Shown here piece after piece: positions 44,189 through 45,680 of a stretch of 45,680 nucleotides of DNA. The stretch's first letter is position 1. Each line of letters opens with the position of its first letter. A program made the translations under genes and the position numbers. The notes beneath the pieces are model-generated. The model worked only from the letters and a program-made list of their open reading frames with translations. It ran no database searches and had not been told where the DNA came from. Location: NCBI GenBank assembly GCA_045630965.1, contig JAZQTU010000038.1, positions 1-45,680 on the forward strand, written 5' to 3'. This DNA is from HGM04593 sp045630965. GTDB taxonomy: Bacteria; Bacteroidota; Bacteroidia; Bacteroidales; Bacteroidaceae.

Positions 44189-44220
44189 CAAATATACTAC
44201 CCCTAAAAGTAGTTGTCAAT
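44189..44220 (-). promoter_or_regulatory. Probable promoter of the DUF5675-like gene
   Basis: On the minus strand ATTG (44220-44217), 20 bp, then TATATTTG (44196-44189), an exact TAnnTTTG. It gives a leader of roughly 80 nt. A second -7 match (TAATTTTG) at 44135-44128 is closer to the gene. Confidence 0.55.
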
Positions 44221-44240
44221 TGTTTATATGAAAAACGCCC

Positions 44241-44301
44241 TTCTTTTTTGACATGTTTTAACAAAAAAGAAAGCAGTCAAACAAAATTTGTCTGACTGCT
44301 T
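44241..44301 (-). terminator. Two adjoining inverted repeats, terminator-like on the minus strand
   Basis: AAGCAGTCA (44271-44279) pairs with 44293-44301. On the minus strand the stem is followed by TTCTTTTTTG. That tract itself is one arm of a second repeat (TTCTTTTTTG 44241-44250 with 44262-44271). The two hairpins share base 44271, so the forms may exclude each other. No intact minus-strand gene lies upstream to be terminated. Confidence 0.5.
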
Positions 44302-44427
44302 GTGTGTGATTCTCAATTATTTATGCGATTTGATCGCTTGGAAATTAATCAATACTCTTCTTCGTCAAAGAATTTTGTTTGTGTTTTAATTTGTTGGTAA
44401 TCAAATCTATTGGTTTACCATTTTGTA

Positions 44428-44461
44428 GTTGAGAGATACAAACTTGGCTGTAAAAGGCAAT
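44428..44461. repeat. Imperfect 34-bp direct repeat, copy B
   Basis: Second copy of the repeat at 42067-42100, with GATACAAACTTGG at 44435-44447. The two copies enclose the DUF5675-like gene, the toxin tail and both lipoprotein genes. Confidence 0.55.
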
Positions 44462-44547
44462 AAAAGAAGGTTTGTTTTGGTGAAAATATTTGTAAAAGAG
44501 TAGGTTTAATTTGGTATTTCCCCAACTTGGGATGTATATTTGTGATA

Positions 44548-44555
44548 TACTTTTG
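44548..44555 (+). promoter_or_regulatory. Probable -7 element for the right-end genes
   Basis: TACTTTTG matches TAnnTTTG, 29 bp before the ATG at 44585. CTTG at 44526-44529 is a possible -33 at 18 bp, slightly short. Confidence 0.55.
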
Positions 44556-44584
44556 CGTCATTCGTAATTTTAATAAAATGTGAT

Positions 44585-44797
44585 ATGAATGATGAATTAG
44601 AATTAATTGAGGAGTTCCAATCGGATAGTATCGATGAGCTAGCGAGTGAGAGAAAAAAGAATAAGGTTATTCAAAGATTTACAATGCAACCTTCGAGCTC
44701 TACAAAGTATTATTACATAGAAAATTACCCGAATGGTGATTCTATAAAAAGTGAAATATCACCTGAAAAAGCAGGCACTCTCAAAAATAAATTATGA
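44585..44797 (+). CDS. Small protein of unknown function
   Basis: A 70-residue, charged, soluble protein starting MNDELELIEEFQSDSIDEL. No signal peptide, membrane segment or known domain is seen; the first half is acidic and helical, the second has a short beta pattern (STKYYYIENYPNGDSIK). Its promoter lies just upstream, and its TGA stop overlaps the ATG of the following lipoprotein gene (ATGA, 44794-44797), which supports real translation and coupling. Function unknown. Confidence 0.6.
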   Translation: MNDELELIEEFQSDSIDELASERKKNKVIQRFTMQPSSSTKYYYIENYPNGDSIKSEISPEKAGTLKNKL

Positions 44798-45680
44798 AAA
44801 GATTATTGGTTATTTTAAGTGTGTTAAGCATTATTGCTTGCGGTGGCAATAAAAAGGTTGATGTAGCGGGTATCTCTCCCTCGCCGTTTGTGGGTTGTTG
44901 GGAGTGTGTAGAAGCGAATGATTCTATTCAAAATCTCTCGGTGCGCATAGGCGAGAGAGGCGATTCGCTGCTTGTGGCATTCTTTTGGGAGAGGCAGAAA
45001 CCTTTTTATATGACGGGTAACCCATTGAACGATAGCAAGGGCAATGCCATACCGCAGGCTTGTTTTCCTATTTCAAAAAGTGGTAACAGTGCGGTTGGCA
45101 CAATTGTGAACCAATATTTTAGTGTGTTTCAATACTATCCAAAGAATGAATACTATCCCCTCGCCTTTGAGTTAAAATCGCTCGATACGCTCACGTTCAA
45201 TATAAGCGGTGAGGTTAATTATTGGCCCGCCAGCGGAGTGCTTGTGCGCAAGAACAGCGAGAATTACTCTTTTTCAACAGAGGTGGTAGATTTATATAAA
45301 GAAAATGCCTTTGTGCCCGATGCCGATGTTTCGACTGTAAATACATTTGATGTTGCAGGCATTACGCCCACCTCGTTTGTAGGTGAGTGGGCGTGGGAGA
45401 AAAACGGTCCTTGGCAAGATTTTAATATAAGCATAGCAACAAAGGGCGATTCTCTGTTGCTCACAGCCGGTGGCGTGTTTTTGGGTGGAGCAAGAATACA
45501 AACGCCAGATTGTGGCAACGATGGCACCCCTTTGCCACAGGCTCACCTGCTTGCCCCCACGCGAGGTAACAAAGCCGTAGGTCGCTTTTTCTTGGATGCC
45601 GATTGTGCAGTAACGCTGGAACTTTTCAGTAAAAACACCCTTTTATTCAAAACTGCTGAAAAACTTGGCTTCTGGCCCGA
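44794..45680 (+). CDS. Lipoprotein with tandem duplicated domain, cut by the window edge
   Basis: The frame is open from ATG 44794 to the right edge (295 full codons, no stop). The N-terminus MKRLLVILSVLSIIACGG is a lipoprotein signal with C16. Two related units follow, starting DVAGISPSPFVGCWE (about residue 23) and DVAGITPTSFVGEWA (about residue 186), each continuing with a GDSLL strand (56-60; 218-222) and an IPQA/LPQA turn, so the body is an internal duplication with a period of about 163 residues. The pattern recalls small beta-barrel or lipocalin-like folds, without a firm family. Its codons are visibly richer in G and C (GCC, CTC, CGC) than those of the preceding AT-rich genes, suggesting a different origin. 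Confidence 0.75.
   Translation, partial: MKRLLVILSVLSIIACGGNKKVDVAGISPSPFVGCWECVEANDSIQNLSVRIGERGDSLLVAFFWERQKPFYMTGNPLNDSKGNAIPQACFPISKSGNSAVGTIVNQYFSVFQYYPKNEYYPLAFELKSLDTLTFNISGEVNYWPASGVLVRKNSENYSFSTEVVDLYKENAFVPDADVSTVNTFDVAGITPTSFVGEWAWEKNGPWQDFNISIATKGDSLLLTAGGVFLGGARIQTPDCGNDGTPLPQAHLLAPTRGNKAVGRFFLDADCAVTLELFSKNTLLFKTAEKLGFWP

Larger units (their letters stand above)
44101..44584. other. AT-rich intergenic region, 484 bp
   Basis: The stretch holds two -7-like elements for the leftward gene (44189-44196 and CAAAATTA at 44128-44135), nested inverted repeats (44241-44301), repeat copy B (44428-44461) and the promoter for the rightward gene (44548-44555). On the minus strand one frame is open for 70 codons (44345-44560) but lacks ATG, and another ends KFFDEEEY at 44349-44351 just before the hairpin, which may be a remnant of a lost gene. 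No intact gene seen. Confidence 0.6.

Noticed and set aside
45264..45527. Minus-strand open frames at the right end
   Set aside because: They are antisense to the lipoprotein frame starting at 44794, which has a signal peptide, promoter and internal repeats.
1..45680. tRNA, rRNA, CRISPR arrays, complete insertion sequences, integrase genes
   Set aside because: Scanned for by eye through intergenic gaps and protein content; none was found, though small RNAs without open frames could be missed.

Overview
This is chromosomal DNA from a member of the Bacteroidales. The evidence is SusC/SusD outer-membrane proteins, a type IX secretion (T9SS) core cluster, gldH, a Bacteroidota-type fumarate reductase iron-sulfur subunit, lipoprotein signals throughout, and several promoters of the Bacteroidota form (TTTG at -33, about 20 bp, TAnnTTTG at -7). 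A complete porP-gldK-gldL-gldM-gldN cluster argues against Bacteroides in the strict sense and fits Prevotellaceae or related T9SS-positive families. I cannot name the genus from sequence alone.

Layout. 1-4136 (+): 3' end of frdB with a terminator, then metF-holB-ricT-gldH, tightly packed. 4133-9805 (-): the cell-shape operon mreB-mreC-mreD-mrdA(PBP2)-rodA, whose last stop codon overlaps the gldH stop. 10033-11601 (-): nadB. 11711-17248 (-): a DUF2723 multi-membrane protein, a NodB-type deacetylase and queG, read as one unit. 17391-19637 (-): priA. 19793-20137 (+): a small lipoprotein. 20174-22002 (-): an outer-membrane beta-barrel gene and a YbdG-like mechanosensitive channel. 22132-28039 (-): the T9SS core cluster.

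28161-40510 (-) is the most distinctive region. It appears to be one eight-gene operon with one good promoter (40561-40592) and one terminator (28127-28151). It encodes, in order of transcription, a TlpA-like protein without a thioredoxin domain, an STN-containing SusC, SusD, a DUF4843-like lipoprotein, a PKD-like lipoprotein, and three TlpA-type proteins whose active-site motifs are CGPC, CAPC and NDRS (both cysteines lost). The arrangement suggests import of a ligand across the outer membrane coupled to thiol-disulfide chemistry. The ligand is unknown.

40707-41960 (+) is a PagL-like lipid A deacylase candidate, divergent from the Sus operon and closed by a 23-bp hairpin terminator. 42067-45680 is an AT-rich accessory patch: a DUF5675-like protein paired with a lipoprotein, a 43-codon orphan tail that looks like the end of a polymorphic toxin followed by another lipoprotein (candidate immunity proteins), a 34-bp imperfect direct repeat at both sides, nested inverted repeats, and a differently composed lipoprotein with an internal duplication that runs off the window. 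No rRNA, tRNA, CRISPR array or complete insertion sequence was seen.
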